Part shown: positions 10,108 to 18,859 of the stretch, in pieces
How the letters are laid out: each line of letters starts with the position of its first letter
Numbering within the stretch: the first letter of the stretch is position 1
NCBI GenBank assembly: GCA_963781895.1
Contig: CAWAIM010000029.1
Location: 5,600 to 69,599, forward strand
DNA: 64,000 nucleotides
Direction: 5' to 3'
DNA from: Roseiarcus sp963781895
GTDB lineage: Bacteria; Pseudomonadota; Alphaproteobacteria; Rhizobiales; Beijerinckiaceae
Notes under the pieces: generated by a model
Databases searched by the model: none
Told to the model about the DNA's origin: nothing
The model's input: the letters and a program-made list of their open reading frames with translations, nothing else
Position numbers and translations under genes: made by a program

Positions 10108-11171
10108 CGGCTCGCCTCGCCAGGATTGAAGACCGGGGTCCACTGCACGGCCTCGACCCGCTCAGCCCCGGTCGCCAGCATCACCAAACGATCGAGTCCG
10201 AGCGCCGCGCCGCTCGCGGCGGGCATCTGGGCGAGCGCGCCGAGAAAATCATCGTCGATCGGATAGGACGCCCCATAGATGCGCTGCTGCTCCGCCATGA
10301 CGGCCGCGAATCGGCGCCGCTGCTCGACGGGATCAATCAACTCATTGAAGGCGTTGGCGAGTTCGACCGCGCAACAATAAAGTTCGAAGCGCTCCGCCAC
10401 GCGCGGATCGTCGGGGCTGGCGCGCGCGAGCGCCGCTTCGCTGATGGGATAGGCATAGAGGAAGGTCGGCCGACCAACGCCCAGATTCGGTTCGATCCGT
10501 TCGCTGAGGAGGCGACTGAAGATGTCCGACCATGTGTCGTCGTCGGCGACGCGCAGTCCGGAGTCCTGTGCCTGTCGCTTGAGCGTCGCGGCGTCAGGGT
10601 CGCGTCCAGGCGCCAGACTGTCGTAAAGATCGACGCCGGCATAGCGCCGACAGGCCTCGCGCACGCTCAAGCGTTCGGGCGGCTCGAACGGATCGGCTTC
10701 CCGACCGCGAAACGCCAACGTCTTCGCTCCCGCGACCTGCGCGGCGAGCCGCATTAGCGCGGCGCAGTCGTCCATAATGCGCTCGAGCGGAGCGCCGACG
10801 CGGTACCATTCCAACATTGTGAATTCAGGCGCGTGCAGGGCCGTCCGCTCGCGGTTGCGGAACACGCGCGCCAGCGCAAAGATTTGGGTCTCTCCAGCCG
10901 CCAGCAGCTTCTTCATTGCGAACTCCGGCGACGTGTGGAGGTAGGCGTCGCTCGGCGATCCGTCCGGCTGAATGAGCGTCGTCCGAAACCCATGCAGATG
11001 CGTCTCGTTTCCAGGAGAGGCCTGGATCGCGGCCGGCTCCACTTCGAGGAACCCCTTGGCGTCGAACCAGCGGCGGATGAAACTCGTCACCCGCGCCCGC
11101 GCAACGAGACGGCCGCGCCGCTCTGCGTGGCGGTCTTTGTTCCAGAATGGCGGCGAAGCGGACGAACTCAA
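10104..11171 (-). CDS. epmA: EF-P--(R)-beta-lysine ligase EpmA (GenX/PoxA)
   Basis: Class II lysyl-tRNA synthetase paralogue that attaches (R)-beta-lysine to EF-P. Starting from a TTG at 11171 the protein is 355 residues (SPPFWNKDRHAERRGRLVAR), the usual EpmA length, and it lacks the tRNA anticodon-binding domain of LysS. Motif 2 is seen in VFRNRERTALHAPEFTMLEW and motif 3 in GAALGLDRLVMLATGAE. It is divergent from efp, its substrate, with 156 bases between the start codons. That arrangement supports the assignment. The lysine 2,3-aminomutase EpmB is not in the window. The start codon choice is moderate in confidence. Confidence 0.92.
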   Translation of the reverse strand: MSSSASPPFWNKDRHAERRGRLVARARVTSFIRRWFDAKGFLEVEPAAIQASPGNETHLHGFRTTLIQPDGSPSDAYLHTSPEFAMKKLLAAGETQIFALARVFRNRERTALHAPEFTMLEWYRVGAPLERIMDDCAALMRLAAQVAGAKTLAFRGREADPFEPPERLSVREACRRYAGVDLYDSLAPGRDPDAATLKRQAQDSGLRVADDDTWSDIFSRLLSERIEPNLGVGRPTFLYAYPISEAALARASPDDPRVAERFELYCCAVELANAFNELIDPVEQRRRFAAVMAEQQRIYGASYPIDDDFLGALAQMPAASGAALGLDRLVMLATGAERVEAVQWTPVFNPGEASR

Positions 11172-11327
11172 CGGACCCCGAGAGCGAGAGGAAAGGATCG
11201 CGAATGCCCGCGACTGGCCTTTGACGCCAAAATCAGTATGGTGCGCGCCGCGATCGCCAAGCTGCGGCTTGAAAGGCGCGCGCCCCGCGCGCAAGAACCG
11301 ACGCCCATAATTTCCGAGGACGAAGAC

Positions 11328-11897
11328 GTGAAAGTTATCGCAAGCTCGATTCGCAAGGGCAACATTATTGAGCGAGACGACGGACAGCTTTGCGTCGTCC
11401 TCTCCGCCGAAAGCTTCCATCCGGGCAAGGGTACGCCAACGACGCAGATCGACATGCGGCGCCTTTCCGACGGCGTCAAGGTGACGGATCGCTTCAAGAC
11501 GACCGAGCAGGTGGAGCGGGCCTTTGTCGAGGACAAGAACTTCGACTTTCTGTATGGCGACGCGAGCGGCTATCATTTTATGAACACGGATACCTACGAC
11601 CAAATCCAGGTCCCCGCGGAGGTGATTGGCGACCAAGCGCAATGGCTCCAGGAAGGGATGAAGGTCATTCTGTCGATCTTCAATGAGACCCCAGTCGCAA
11701 TTCAACTACCCCCGCGCGTTACTTTGGAAGTGACGGAAACCGAACCGGCCATGAAGGGCCAGACGGCTTCGTCGTCCTACAAGCCGGCCAAGCTCGCCAA
11801 TGGCGCGCGCGTGATGGTTCCCCCGCATATCGCCGCCGGAACGCGCATCGTCATCCAGACCGAGGACGGCAGTTACGTCGAGCGGGCGAAGGACTGA
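11328..11897 (+). CDS. efp: Translation elongation factor P
   Basis: Ribosome rescue factor that stimulates peptide bond formation at polyproline stretches. From the GTG at 11328 (VKVIASSIRKGNIIER) the protein is 189 residues, the normal length, with the KOW-like N domain and two OB-type domains. The modifiable lysine is K34 within SAESFHPGKGTPTTQ, consistent with the (R)-beta-lysylated class and with epmA being divergent next door. An apparent in-frame extension far upstream of this start lies antisense to epmA and is rejected. Only six bases separate its stop from that of the convergent gph gene. Confidence 0.96.
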   Translation: MKVIASSIRKGNIIERDDGQLCVVLSAESFHPGKGTPTTQIDMRRLSDGVKVTDRFKTTEQVERAFVEDKNFDFLYGDASGYHFMNTDTYDQIQVPAEVIGDQAQWLQEGMKVILSIFNETPVAIQLPPRVTLEVTETEPAMKGQTASSSYKPAKLANGARVMVPPHIAAGTRIVIQTEDGSYVERAKD

Positions 11898-11903
11898 CGT
11901 CTT

Positions 11904-12575
11904 TCAAGTCTCCGTCAGCATCCTGCAGGCCTCGGCGAGTTGGTCAAAGTGCGAGATCACCCGGTCGGGGCCAAGTTCCGTCACCGGCACGTCGGTGTAG
12001 CCGAAATCCACCGCGATCACGCGGAGGCCCGCGGCGCGCGCGGTCTTGATGTCGGTGGCCGAATCTCCGACCATGATTGCGCGGTGGGGCGCGCCGCCGC
12101 ACGCGGCGATCGTTTGCAAGAGCGGCTTCGGGTCCGGTTTGCCGACCCCGAAGGTGTCCTGTCCGCAGATGAAGGCGAACCTGACCGCGACGCCGAGCTT
12201 CTCGATCAAGAGCTTGGCCGAGCCCTCCATCTTGTTGGTGCAGATCGCCTGGCGCCACCCCGCGCGCGCGAAGACCTCCAAGGCGGTCTCAACGCCGGGG
12301 TAGAGTTGCGTGAGTTCAGCGATGTGGGCGTTGTAATGAGCGAGGAAGTCCCCGAAAAGCGCGTCGAGTTTGCGGGCGTCGAGTTCCCGCCCCGAGGCCG
12401 CGAAGCCGCGCTGAATCAGCGCGCGCCCGCCGGCGCCGAGCATGGAGCGCGCGTTCTCGACCGGCAGCGGCGCAAGGCCTTCGCTCACCAGAACCGCGTT
12501 GAGCGCGCCCATGAGGTCGCCAGCGGTGTCAGCAAGCGTGCCGTCGAGATCGTAGATGATGGTTGGGACGGTCAT
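11904..12575 (-). CDS. gph: Phosphoglycolate phosphatase, HAD family
   Basis: HAD-superfamily hydrolase of 223 residues. Motif I is YDLDGTLADT at the N-terminus, with both nucleophile and acid/base aspartates. A helical cap follows, then motif II in AICTNK, a conserved lysine in GVGKPDPKP and motif IV in MVGDSATDIKTARAAG. The pattern fits phosphoglycolate phosphatase (Gph), which removes 2-phosphoglycolate formed during DNA repair or oxygenase side reactions. HAD substrate assignment from sequence alone is only moderate. The start ATG at 12575 follows the ymdB stop by seven bases on the same strand. Confidence 0.86.
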   Translation of the reverse strand: MTVPTIIYDLDGTLADTAGDLMGALNAVLVSEGLAPLPVENARSMLGAGGRALIQRGFAASGRELDARKLDALFGDFLAHYNAHIAELTQLYPGVETALEVFARAGWRQAICTNKMEGSAKLLIEKLGVAVRFAFICGQDTFGVGKPDPKPLLQTIAACGGAPHRAIMVGDSATDIKTARAAGLRVIAVDFGYTDVPVTELGPDRVISHFDQLAEACRMLTET

Positions 12576-12582
12576 CGTTCCT

Positions 12583-13401
12583 CTAGGTCCAGAATTCGGG
12601 CGCGGCGGAATTGAGCAGGCCGCCAATTCGCACCGGGGCGATCGCCTGTGCGAACCCCTCGGCGCCGATCTCGACCGCGACGCCGCACAGGGTCGCCGGC
12701 CCCAGCGCCGGCTCGAATCGGCCGGAGGAAATCCGGCGGGTAAAGCGCCGAATCGGTTCGTCCTTCTCCATGCCGATCACTAAGTCATAGTCGCCCGTCA
12801 TGCCCACGTCGGTGATGAAACCGGTGCCGCCGGCGAGAATGCGATGATCAGCGCTCGGCACATGGGTATGGGTGCCGACCACGAGACTCGCCCGACCGTC
12901 CGCGAAATGGCCGAGCGCCGATTTTTCGCTGGTCGCCTCGGCATGGACGTCAATGACGGCGGCGTCGCAGGCGCGGCCCAACGGGCAGGCGGCCAGTTCG
13001 CGCTCGATCGCGACGAAAGGATCATCGAGCGCCTCCATGAACAGGCGGCCGAGCACATTGACGATCAGCAGGCGCGCTCCCTTGGCGTTGCTGACGACCG
13101 TCGCGCCCCGTCCGGGCGTGCCGGCCGGATAATTCGCCGGCCGGATCAGGCGCGGCTGGCGCTCGATGAAGACTAGCGCCTCGCGCTGATCGAAGGCGTG
13201 ATTGCCGAGCGTCACCGCGTCGACGCCGATGCTGAGGAAGTCGACGAGGATCGCCTCGGTGAGGCCGAAGCCGCCAGCCGCGTTCTCACCGTTGACAATG
13301 ACGAAATCGAGATCCCAGCGCGCGCGCAGGAGAGGAACCTGCTCCATGACCGCGGCCCGCCCCGAACGCCCCACGACGTCGCCGACAAAAAGCAGCCGCA
13401 T
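12583..13401 (-). CDS. YmdB-family metallophosphoesterase
   Basis: A 272-residue member of the TIGR00282/YmdB family. Metal ligands are visible as D8 in FVGDVVG, the NGENAAGGFG motif near residue 37, LGNHAFD near residue 65, and the later histidine motifs IDVHAEATSEK and VVGTHTHVPSAD. Bacillus YmdB is a cyclic-nucleotide phosphodiesterase that affects biofilm and sporulation gene expression; the role in alphaproteobacteria is not established. Its start overlaps the stop of the cyclo-ligase by one base, so the two are translationally coupled, and gph follows directly. Confidence 0.9.
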   Translation of the reverse strand: MRLLFVGDVVGRSGRAAVMEQVPLLRARWDLDFVIVNGENAAGGFGLTEAILVDFLSIGVDAVTLGNHAFDQREALVFIERQPRLIRPANYPAGTPGRGATVVSNAKGARLLIVNVLGRLFMEALDDPFVAIERELAACPLGRACDAAVIDVHAEATSEKSALGHFADGRASLVVGTHTHVPSADHRILAGGTGFITDVGMTGDYDLVIGMEKDEPIRRFTRRISSGRFEPALGPATLCGVAVEIGAEGFAQAIAPVRIGGLLNSAAPEFWT

Positions 13402-13988
13402 CAGCGCTCACTGACGAAGATGGTTTCCCGTTCGGTCACGATGGCGTCCAGGCTCTGGTCATGCGCCTCATACGGCACCGCGGCGACTTCGCAAACCCCA
13501 AAGCCGACCCCGGCCGCATGAATCGTCTTGGTCGCGCGCAACCGAGCAAGGCTGCGGTCGTAATAGCCGGCGCCGTATCCGATCCGGTGGCCGCGGCGAT
13601 CGAAACAGGCGAGCGGCACAAAGAGGAGATCGGGCTCTACCGCCTCGGCCGTCGAAAGAGGTTCGGGAATCGCCATTGGCCCCGCGCGGGTCGGCTCGCC
13701 GGACCGCCAGAGGCGGAACGTCAAGGGCGCAGCGCGGTCGACAATGACGGGAAGAGCGGTCGCAAAGCCGGCGGCGGCGAGCGCGGCAAGCAGCGCGAGC
13801 GTATCGGGTTCGTCGCTAAGCGGATAAAAGGCGGAAATCACGCGGGGCCGCCACCGATGCGCTAGGGCAAGCCCTTCCCGCGCAAGCCGCTCGGCGAAGT
13901 TCGTCCGCACCTCGGCAGAAACGCCCTTACGCCGCGCGAGGGCGTCGCGCCGCAGGACCGGTTTGGGATCGGCGTCAGTCGAGGTCAA
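13401..13988 (-). CDS. 5-formyltetrahydrofolate cyclo-ligase
   Basis: Converts 5-formyl-THF to 5,10-methenyl-THF with ATP, recycling the storage form of folate. The signature RIGYGAGYYDRSLARL near the C-terminus and SAFYPLSDEPDT are typical. From the TTG at 13988 the protein is 195 residues, the usual length. Longer in-frame starts would run into the 6S RNA gene immediately upstream and are rejected. The 6S RNA-cyclo-ligase arrangement is widely conserved in proteobacteria (ssrS-ygfA), which supports both calls. The start codon is the least certain part. Confidence 0.9.
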   Translation of the reverse strand: MTSTDADPKPVLRRDALARRKGVSAEVRTNFAERLAREGLALAHRWRPRVISAFYPLSDEPDTLALLAALAAAGFATALPVIVDRAAPLTFRLWRSGEPTRAGPMAIPEPLSTAEAVEPDLLFVPLACFDRRGHRIGYGAGYYDRSLARLRATKTIHAAGVGFGVCEVAAVPYEAHDQSLDAIVTERETIFVSER

Positions 13989-14034
13989 TGCAAGTCGCCA
14001 ATCCGTCTCAGAAAGCGCGGAGCCGAGAAGGCCG

Positions 14035-14175
14035 TCGGACGGTGATCCCGGGCGCCTACGTAAGTAGGTGGGCGCCGTGTGCCAAAGCCCACGGGCAAGG
14101 GCAGGGACAGCTCCCATAGGGATCGTACGGCCCCGAGGAATATTGTCCTGACGCGCCACCCAGCTCCGCCGATCC
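14035..14175 (-). ncRNA. ssrS: 6S RNA
   Basis: Regulatory RNA that mimics an open promoter and binds sigma70 RNA polymerase. Read on the minus strand, the segment has the features I know from alphaproteobacterial 6S RNAs. A 5' bubble side reads ATTCCTCGGGGCCG (around 14130-14143), then GGGAGCTGTCCCTG, a central arm, and a 3' side with CCACCTACTTACGTAGG and CGCCCGGGATCACC (around 14041-14075). It lies directly upstream of the 5-formyl-THF cyclo-ligase on the same strand, the classical location. The ends are approximate because the closing stem could not be folded here. A covariance-model search would be decisive. Confidence 0.8.
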
Positions 14176-14644
14176 CATTTAGGCGCTCGCGAAGCAAATG
14201 GCTAGGGCCGGAAGCCAGGCAATTCCCTAACAGGAAGCGGACGTCCCTCTGTCGACCGCCGATAGAAGGCGGAAGGCGCCTAATAAGCAATTCGCGTGAT
14301 GGTAGTTTCGCGGGTCGGCGCAAAAAAAAGCGGATCGGCTGGGAGGGGGCCCGCCGATCCGCTAGCCGTCGTTGGATGCCTTCGGTCCGTCTTCGCGCTC
14401 GGGGGCTGGGGGGCAAGAAAACCGAGCGCCGCGAACCGATCCTACGCGGCAGAATTCTAGTATGGAAGAACGTTGCGGCGCCCTCTTGACCGTAAGCTGG
14501 CCAAACTGAGGCGAGTTGAACAAAAAAGTTTTACCAATGCAGCGAAATAAACCGAGGTGCGGGAAACCGCTCCGAGAACGCACGCCATAACGCCCGTCTA
14601 GGGCGAGCGAGCCGCGGGCGTGTCGATTGGCGCGAACTTCTCAC
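14176..14644. other. Non-coding stretch between 6S RNA and the carboxypeptidase
   Basis: Apart from the terminator at 14322-14363, I see no gene here. The part from 14176 to 14320 should contain the minus-strand 6S promoter, but no strong -35/-10 pair is obvious. The part from 14364 to 14644 has a minus-strand reading frame of 73 codons without family resemblance. It could instead be a long 3' UTR or an sRNA that ends at the terminator. Confidence 0.5.
14322..14363 (-). terminator. Rho-independent terminator
   Basis: On the minus strand an 11-bp perfect stem (14353-14363 with 14329-14339, agcggatcggc) encloses a 13-base loop and runs into eight T residues (14322-14329). It lies about 280 bases after the D,D-carboxypeptidase stop and about 150 bases before the 6S RNA. 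It would end the carboxypeptidase message, or a small RNA from the intervening 280 bases, and insulate 6S RNA from read-through. Confidence 0.85.
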
Positions 14645-16016
14645 TCAGTCGGCTGCGGCGCCACGCTTATCCGTCTTTGTGCTCTTAGCCTTCACCGCCG
14701 TCGCCAGGGTCTTCTTTGGCCCCCTGCTCTGCGCCACGTGGCGTCGAACTGGCTTCCGCTCGCCCAGCGCCGATGGCGGCGTGCGCACGGCGCCTTGCAA
14801 AACGGCCGGCGCGCTCGCCGCCTCGCCGTCCGCAGCCGCGTCTCCGAGCGTTGTCGGTTTTTCGCTCGAGTAGGCCTTCGCGTCGCTCGGCAGCGCGGCG
14901 GTCGCGGCGCCCGGCAGGCGGGCGCCGAGAACCGGGACCCTTCCAACCGGCCACCGGACCGACGAAGACCGGCACCGGATTGAAAACCGGGCGCTCGTCT
15001 GAGATTTGCGTATGCGCTGGCCCGCCGAGCGCCGCGAACGGGTTGAGGGCGAAGCCCCGGCCAACAGAGGCCGTTTGAGCCGACCCGGCCAGGTTCTCCT
15101 CTTCGGCCGCGGCGATTGCAGCGGCGTTGCGGCGCAAGCAGACGTCGGCGCGCATGTTGGGGGCCACGCCGGAGCCGGAAGACGGCAGCGACTCCAATGT
15201 CCCGTTGCCGCCGCCCATCGCAAAGCCGCGATCGAACAGGTTGGCCGCCTCGAGGGTGCGCACTTTCGCGGTCGGCGATCCGAGAACCACCACGATCAGC
15301 CGCCGCCCGAGGCGATTCGCGGTCGCCACCACGTTGAAGCCCGCGGGACAGGTGAAGCCGGTCTTCATGCCGTCGGCGCCGGGATACCGGCCCAGCAGGC
15401 CGTTGTGGTTTCGAATGATCTGATTGCCGAGCTGCAGCGCCCCTATCCCGAAAAGATCGGCGTGCTCGGGGAACTCGCGCAAGAGCGCGCGGGCGATCAT
15501 CGCCATGTCGCGCGCGGAGGACACGTGGTTGGGGTCGTGCAGGCCGTTCGGATTGACGAAATGCAATTCATGCAAGCCGAGGCGCCCAGCCGCGGCGTTC
15601 ATGTCGCTGGCGAAGGCTTCCACCGACCCTGAAACGCCTTCTGCGACCATCACCGCGACGTCATTGGGCGACTTGACCATCAGCATTTTGAGCGCGTTGT
15701 CGAGCGTCACTTCCGTGCCGGGGCGAAACCCCATCTTGGACGGCGGCATTCTCGCGGCGCGCGCCGACATGACCAGCGGCGTATCGAGCGTCAGCTTGCC
15801 AGTTCGCACGGCGTCGAGGGCGACATAGACGGTCATCAGCTTGGTGAGCGAGGCGGGGTACCAGACGGCGGTCGCTTCGTTCTGGAGCAGCACCTGCCCG
15901 CTGTCGGCGTCAGCGACAAGGTAGGGCGTCGCCAGCGCCGGACTCGTTCCGATCGCGACCACCGCCACAAGAGCGGACACGACGCGCTGGCAGAGTGACC
16001 AAACGCCAAAAGGCAT
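14645..16016 (-). CDS. D-alanyl-D-alanine carboxypeptidase, PBP5/6 class, one frame break
   Basis: Periplasmic penicillin-binding protein that trims the terminal D-alanine of peptidoglycan pentapeptides. After a signal peptide (ALVAVVAIGTSPALA) the three active-site motifs of the S11 family are visible: SLTK in YPASLTKLMTVY, SPN in KSPNDVAVM and KTG in DGMKTGFTCPAGFN. The frame breaks near 14940 in a GGGTCCC region by one extra base. Removing it joins ...VGPVAGWKG to VPVLGARLPGAATAALPSD and a basic, proline- and alanine-rich tail ending TDKRGAAAD. The break lies beyond the catalytic domain. Total length is about 456 residues. The start ATG at 16016 is preferred over 16049 because it gives a clean signal peptide. 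Confidence 0.9.
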
Positions 16017-16221
16017 AGTTCCTCTCCTCGACGCCCCGACCGCAGGCACTCCTAGAGGAGAACGTCGACAAGCTCAAGCCGCCGCGCAAGTCCGGGGCCG
16101 CGATCTGATTGCGATGGCGACAATGCGGCCCAGGTTCCACAATGGCCGGCCGGCGTGCTAGCCTTTGCGCGGTTGGACCCGGAAAGGGCGAAACTAAAGG
16201 CGGCTTGCAAAGAGGAAGCGC

Positions 16222-17361
16222 ATGCGACGACGCGACGTCCTCGGACTTCTTGCCGGCGCTGCTTTGCCATGGCCCAATCCCGCACGGGCGACTCAGGCTC
16301 TGCTCGACGAAACGGTCGGCTTTGCCGGAGAAATCCTGTTTCTCGCGGTCAAAGCGCCCGCGCTCATTTTCGGCGCGGTCCGGAACGGCCAGATCTCGAT
16401 CCAGGGGTTCGGCCGCAGCGCGGGAGCGTCGAGCGAACCGCCAACCGCGGATACGCTGCTGAGAATCGGGTCGATCACCAAGGCGTTCACCGGACAGGTC
16501 CTGGCGAGCCTTGCCGCCGACGGCGTGGTCGGCCTGGCCGACCCCCTGACCAAGTACGCTCCCGAGTTCGTCGCGCCTCTGTCGGAGGGCGGGCGGCCGA
16601 TCAGGCTGATCGACCTCGCCACCCATTCGGCCGGGCTGCCGCGCGAGGCCCCGCATGAGCCAGGGCCGCCGGACAATCCCTTCGTCAACATCACGCGCGA
16701 GGCTTTCGCCGGCTGGCTCAAGACCAATCCGCTGCTGTTCACACCCGGGACGTCGGTCCTCTACTCCAACTTCGGCTTCGATCTGCTCGCCGCCGCGCTC
16801 GCCGCGGCGGCGAGCCAATCGTATCCGGAACTTCTCAATTCCCGCGTGATCCGGCCGCTCGGGCTCGCGGACACGACCTTCAATCCCTCCGCCGACCAGG
16901 CGCAGCGCATCATGCCAGGGCACGATTTCAACGGTAAGGCGCTGCCGAATGCGGCGACCGCTCCCGCCATTGTCGGCTCCGGCGGCCTCTACTCGACCGC
17001 GCGCGATCTCCTCAAATGGCTGCAATGGCACCTCGATCGTTTCTCGAACGAGCGCGCGGCCGAGCGGCTCATCGATCACGCCGCCTACCTTTGGCGCGAC
17101 GGCTTGGACGCCGTCTACGGGATGGACGAATCCGGGCATATGGATGCGATGGGCCTCGGCTGGGTCATCATGGAGCCGAAGGACGACCGCCCTCTCATCC
17201 TGCAGAAGGCGGGAGGGCTGCAGGGCTGCTTTTCCTACGTCGCGTTCGCGCCGGCGCGCGCCATCGGGGTATTCGCGGCCATCAACGCGTTCGATTTCGG
17301 CGCCGCGTCGGCCATGACGAAGGCCGCGAACCATCTCCTGGCCGAGCTTGCGCCGCGATAG
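16222..17361 (+). CDS. Serine beta-lactamase-fold hydrolase (class C/AmpH-like)
   Basis: A 379-residue exported protein of the beta-lactamase/penicillin-binding superfamily. The N-terminus has twin arginines and a hydrophobic stretch (MRRRDVLGLLAGAALPWP) that looks like a Tat signal. The active-site serine is S84 in GSITK with K87, and the second motif is Y181-S-N183. The third motif is KAGG rather than the KTG of true class C enzymes, so it is more likely a peptidoglycan peptidase or esterase of the AmpH type than a resistance enzyme. It is divergent from the carboxypeptidase gene, with 205 bases between them, which fits a cell-wall role. Confidence 0.85.
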   Translation: MRRRDVLGLLAGAALPWPNPARATQALLDETVGFAGEILFLAVKAPALIFGAVRNGQISIQGFGRSAGASSEPPTADTLLRIGSITKAFTGQVLASLAADGVVGLADPLTKYAPEFVAPLSEGGRPIRLIDLATHSAGLPREAPHEPGPPDNPFVNITREAFAGWLKTNPLLFTPGTSVLYSNFGFDLLAAALAAAASQSYPELLNSRVIRPLGLADTTFNPSADQAQRIMPGHDFNGKALPNAATAPAIVGSGGLYSTARDLLKWLQWHLDRFSNERAAERLIDHAAYLWRDGLDAVYGMDESGHMDAMGLGWVIMEPKDDRPLILQKAGGLQGCFSYVAFAPARAIGVFAAINAFDFGAASAMTKAANHLLAELAPR

Positions 17362-17473
17362 GATCCGTCGGGAGTCGGGGGATCGCGAGCAGCCTCCGGG
17401 GCGCCGAAAGACGAGCTGCAAAGGACCGGGGCGAGGCGGCGGTCCAAGGCTGGCGGTCGCCGGGCCGCGCCGT

Positions 17474-18079
17474 TCAGAGGATATGGAACCGCTGGCGCTT
17501 CGGCGGCTCCGCCAGGGCGTCCGGAGGGAACGGTCCGGCGAGAAGGTCGCCGCACCGCGCCGCGAGGCCGACCAGCGCGGCCTCCGTCGCGCCGGCGGCA
17601 AGCGGCCCGAGCGCCGCGTCGACGGCGTCCTGCCATTGGTCGTGAGTGACGAGCCGCGCCGCCTCCTCGGCCGGGACAATGCGGATGTAATGCTCGGCCA
17701 GCGAGACATAGACGAGCACGCCGCATTGCGAGCGGTCGAGTCCGCGCGCGACGAATTGCGCCAGCGCGGCGCTGTGGGCGGCGGAGCGTTGGACGCGCTT
17801 CGGCGTCAGCGCCCGCCTGACCGGGGGCAGCGAACCCAGCACCCCCGCGAGGATGGCGACAAGCAGTTGCGCGATGTAGATGCGGTGCGCGGAAAGCTCA
17901 GTGAACACGAGCAACGGCAAGGGCGCGGCGAGGGCGATGACGCAGGCGCCGAGCAGGAATTCGGCGTCGCGGGAGGGAGAGGCGCTCGCCAGCACGCAGA
18001 TGACCGGCGCGCGCGTCTTGAGTTGCGTTGCATCGAAGGCGGCCTCGACGCGCGCGCTCTCCGCCGGATCGAACAGCAT
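17474..18079 (-). CDS. TPM-domain membrane protein
   Basis: A 201-residue protein (from ATG 18079, MLFDPAESARVEAAF) with a TPM-like domain split around a membrane segment (GACVIALAAPLPLLVF) and a second hydrophobic stretch (YIAQLLVAILAGVLG). CGVLVYVSLAEHYIRIVPAEE is the TPM core that matches its upstream neighbour. Members of this group usually accompany a YgcG-type TPM protein and LemA, as here. The start overlaps the stop of the upstream TPM gene by one base, so the pair is translationally coupled. The molecular function of the family is not well established. Confidence 0.82.
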   Translation of the reverse strand: MLFDPAESARVEAAFDATQLKTRAPVICVLASASPSRDAEFLLGACVIALAAPLPLLVFTELSAHRIYIAQLLVAILAGVLGSLPPVRRALTPKRVQRSAAHSAALAQFVARGLDRSQCGVLVYVSLAEHYIRIVPAEEAARLVTHDQWQDAVDAALGPLAAGATEAALVGLAARCGDLLAGPFPPDALAEPPKRQRFHIL

Positions 18080-18840
18080 CACCAGCCTCCCGAGGCGCCG
18101 CCGCCGCCCGAGGAGCCGCCGCCTCCCGAAAATCCGCCCCCTCCCCCGGAAAAGCCGCCGCCGCCGCCGAAGCCGCCGCGAAATCCGCCCCCCATCCCCA
18201 TCGGAATGAAGACGACATTGCCGCCGCCGCGCCGGCCAACGCGCGACAGCACGAACATGATGAACAGAAAAATGAGGAACGGCGCGATGGCGTCGAGCAA
18301 CGACGCCTGATGCTCGGCGCGCGTGTCGGCCGGCTTGGGCTTCCATTCGGCCGAGTCGGTCGTCAGGGCGGTGACGATGTCGTCGACGCCGCGGGTGACG
18401 CCGCCGTCGAAATCGCCGACCTTGAACCGCGGCGCGATCGCGTTGGCGATGATGACGCTCGAAACCGCGTCGGTCAGCGTGCCCTCGAGACCGTAGCCGA
18501 CCTCGACGCGGATGCGATGCTCCTTCGGCGCGATGAGCAGGAGAACGCCGTTGTTCTTCTTGGCCTCGCCCAGCTTCCAGGCGCGGAACAGCGCATTGGC
18601 GTAGGGCTCGATCTCCTCGCCGCCGAGCGAGGGGACGGTCGCGACCACCAGCTGAATGCCGGATTTCCGCTCGAGATCGGCAAGCTTGCGTTCGAGGTCC
18701 GCGGCCGTGAGCGGGGACAGGATCCTCGCCTCGTCGACCACCCGCCCGGTGAGCGGGGGGAAATTCGCCGCCGCCAACGCCGCGGCGAGACTGAGCGCGG
18801 CGACCACGAAGACGAGCGCGCGCAGCCAGATCGCATGCAT
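18079..18840 (-). CDS. YgcG-family TPM-domain protein with glycine-rich tail
   Basis: A 253-residue exported membrane protein. It has a signal peptide (VFVVAALSLAAALAAA), a TPM domain at about residues 28-150 (VVDEARILSPLTAADLERKL, GVLLLIAPKEHRIRVEVGYGLE), a C-terminal membrane segment (FLIFLFIMFVLSRV) and a tail of GGG, FSGGGG and SGGGG repeats. TPM proteins are linked to membrane protein quality control and to photosystem II repair in plants; in bacteria the role is unclear. It sits between lemA and a second TPM gene on the same strand, a common three-gene module. Confidence 0.9.
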   Translation of the reverse strand: MHAIWLRALVFVVAALSLAAALAAANFPPLTGRVVDEARILSPLTAADLERKLADLERKSGIQLVVATVPSLGGEEIEPYANALFRAWKLGEAKKNNGVLLLIAPKEHRIRVEVGYGLEGTLTDAVSSVIIANAIAPRFKVGDFDGGVTRGVDDIVTALTTDSAEWKPKPADTRAEHQASLLDAIAPFLIFLFIMFVLSRVGRRGGGNVVFIPMGMGGGFRGGFGGGGGFSGGGGGFSGGGGSSGGGGASGGW

Positions 18841-18859
18841 CCGGGCGCTTCCTCGCGGG

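Noticed and set aside
10833..11327. In-frame upstream extension of efp
   Set aside because: The extension is antisense to epmA. EF-P families start at the KVIASS region, and a normal 189-residue protein results from the GTG at 11328.
16222..17361. Antibiotic-resistance class C beta-lactamase
   Set aside because: The third active-site motif is KAGG, not KTG, and the gene sits with cell-wall genes, so a peptidoglycan-related hydrolase is more likely.
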